A stretch of DNA of 15,051 bases from UBA7398 sp963978235 (GTDB lineage: Bacteria; Actinomycetota; Actinomycetes; Nanopelagicales; Nanopelagicaceae). Position 1 is the stretch's first letter, and each line of letters begins with the position of its first letter. The notes below the pieces were generated by a model. The model did not search any database. It had not been told where the DNA came from and saw nothing but the letters and a program-made list of their open reading frames with translations. Location of the stretch: assembly GCA_963978235.1 (NCBI GenBank), contig CAXBQM010000022.1, forward strand, positions 1 through 15,051, written 5' to 3'. Below are positions 13,702-15,051 of this stretch, in pieces. The position numbers and the translations under genes were made by a program.

Positions 13702-15051
13702 TTACGAGCCAACTACCCCGCTACTTGTTGCTCGACGGCGACGTCGACCAAACCGAGGTTTCTCATCAAGGGTGGCTTCATTCTGTGGCGAAGTGTCAGC
13801 GTCACTTTCTTCATCAGAACTATCGCTTGCGCCACTCTCTGATCGAGCATCTGATGAGTCATCATCATCAGATCCATCATCAAATTTCTTCTCGAGATCG
13901 CGATCGAGTGAACGCTTATTCACCGGTTCGGTATGAATATGTATTCCTCGGCCACTGCACGATTCGCAGGTAGTGGAGAATGCTTCGATAAGTCCTTGAC
14001 CAATTCGCTTTCGAGTCATTTGGACTAAGCCAAGTGATGTTACTTCGGCTACTTGATGCTTCGTACGATCTCGACCGAGACATTCAATAAGACGACGCAT
14101 CACTTGCTCACGATTCGATTCAAGAACCATATCGATAAAGTCAATAACAACAATGCCGCCGAGATCTCGCAAGCGAAGTTGACGTGCAATTTCTTCCGCC
14201 GCTTCAAGGTTGTTCTTCGTTACCGTCTCTTCGAGGTTTCCGCCCTTACCAATAAATTTTCCGGTATTGACGTCGATGACAACCATCGCTTCGGTCTTAT
14301 CAATAACAAGTGATCCACCAGATGGTAAGTAAACTTTTCGATCAAGTGCTTTGGAGAGTTGTTCATCTACTCGGTGCTCACTAAAGAGATCGTTGGTTCC
14401 AGTCCATTTCTCAATTTTCTGAACTAATTCTGGTGCGATGTGTGTGAGATATCCATGAATGTCATCCCAGGCTTGATTGCCTTGCACTGTAAGTTTCTTG
14501 AAATCTTCATTGAAAATATCGCGAATAACGCGAACCGTGAGATCTGGTTCGCTGTAAAGAATGGATGGCGCATTGACACCAGGAGTTTCAGATTTCTTCT
14601 TGATATCTTCCCATTGCGCTTTCAACCGAGCGACATCACGAGTGATCTCTTCTTCACTTGCGCCTTCAGCTGAGGTGCGAACGATTACGCCTTCTTCTTC
14701 AGTAATTAAGTTCTTAAGAATTGTTTTTAAGCGTGCGCGCTCTGTATCCGGCAGTTTGCGACTGATGCCGCTCATTCCGCCGCCTGGAACAAAGACAACA
14801 TAACGTCCTGGAAGTGAAATTTGCGAAGTTAATCGCGCACCTTTTTGGCCAATGGGATCCTTTGTCACCTGCACCATTACTGGCTGACCAGTTTTCAATA
14901 CTTGTTCAATCTTCTTTGGTTGACCTTCCGCCAAACCTGCCGTATCCCAATTCACTTCACCGGCATAAAGAACTGCGTTACGACCTTTACCAATATCAAC
15001 GAACGCGGCTTCCATCGATGGCAGAACGTTTTGAACTTTTCCAAGATAGAC
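13702..15051 (-). CDS. rne: Ribonuclease E/G family endoribonuclease, C-terminal 449 residues (start beyond window edge)
   Basis: RNase E/G cuts single-stranded RNA in mRNA decay and rRNA maturation. The visible part enters within the S1 domain (YLGKVQNVLPSMEAAFVDIG), then shows the DNase I-like catalytic domain with Asp and Asn in MVVIDVNTGKF, the second catalytic Asp in GGIVVIDFIDM, and the zinc-link pair in TTCESCSGRG, which joins subunits in the tetramer. The reading frame is open to the right edge, so the ATG at 15015 is internal. After the zinc link the tail becomes strongly acidic (13795-13881, mostly Asp, Ser and Glu) and then basic (RFGRRRRR, 13731-13755). The short tail lacks an obvious E. 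coli-like degradosome scaffold. The N-terminal extension common in actinobacterial RNase E cannot be judged here. RNase G is the alternative name. Confidence 0.95.
   Translation of the reverse strand, partial: VYLGKVQNVLPSMEAAFVDIGKGRNAVLYAGEVNWDTAGLAEGQPKKIEQVLKTGQPVMVQVTKDPIGQKGARLTSQISLPGRYVVFVPGGGMSGISRKLPDTERARLKTILKNLITEEEGVIVRTSAEGASEEEITRDVARLKAQWEDIKKKSETPGVNAPSILYSEPDLTVRVIRDIFNEDFKKLTVQGNQAWDDIHGYLTHIAPELVQKIEKWTGTNDLFSEHRVDEQLSKALDRKVYLPSGGSLVIDKTEAMVVIDVNTGKFIGKGGNLEETVTKNNLEAAEEIARQLRLRDLGGIVVIDFIDMVLESNREQVMRRLIECLGRDRTKHQVAEVTSLGLVQMTRKRIGQGLIEAFSTTCESCSGRGIHIHTEPVNKRSLDRDLEKKFDDGSDDDDSSDARSESGASDSSDEESDADTSPQNEATLDEKPRFGRRRRRATSSGVVGS

Noticed and set aside
13013..15015. ATG at 15015 as the true start of the RNase E/G gene
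   Set aside because: The frame continues upstream to the window edge with S1-domain sequence (YLGKVQNVLPS), so this ATG is internal.
1..15051. Mobile elements, CRISPR arrays, tRNA or rRNA genes, toxin-antitoxin or defence systems
   Set aside because: Apart from the short spacers described, the window is filled by well-known housekeeping genes. I saw no transposase, spaced direct repeats, cloverleaf candidate or unknown gene cluster.

Overview
The window is a densely packed stretch of bacterial chromosome with every recognisable gene on the minus strand. Base composition looks moderate (mid to high 40s % GC by eye). The gene content points to an actinobacterium: serA directly follows ilvB-ilvN-ilvC, glutamine or asparagine tRNA charging uses GatCAB, Obg carries the C-terminal OCT domain, and ProB has an actinobacterial-type N-terminus. 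The moderate GC, tiny spacers and overlapping genes suggest a streamlined lineage such as freshwater Nanopelagicales (acI). That placement is inference, not shown.

In transcription order, from the right edge leftwards: (1) the 3' part of an RNase E/G gene (rne), then a GC-rich structured spacer, then rplU and rpmA, closed by a strong intrinsic terminator. (2) obgE with its own promoter candidate and strong Shine-Dalgarno, overlapping proB, which overlaps proA. (3) gatC-gatA-gatB, each overlapping the next, starting 9 bases after proA. (4) ilvD, 24 bases after gatB, with a leaderless-type promoter candidate. (5) A 208-base regulatory spacer, then ilvB-ilvN-ilvC-serA, with serA cut by the left edge.

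The metabolic logic is coherent. IlvB/IlvN, IlvC and IlvD supply the shared steps of valine and isoleucine synthesis and the precursor for leucine. SerA opens serine synthesis. ProB and ProA make glutamate-5-semialdehyde for proline. GatCAB amidates misacylated Glu-tRNA(Gln) and/or Asp-tRNA(Asn). Rne, bL21, bL27 and Obg belong to RNA turnover and ribosome assembly.

The most informative non-coding element is the spacer before ilvB. It holds a promoter, a 14-codon leader peptide with the run Val-Val-Val-Ile just before its stop, a long hairpin, and an overlapping intrinsic terminator. This is the architecture of a ribosome-mediated branched-chain amino acid attenuator, probably made from a leaderless transcript. 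No mobile element, CRISPR array, tRNA, rRNA or unknown multi-gene system is visible; the proteins are all well-known housekeeping families.
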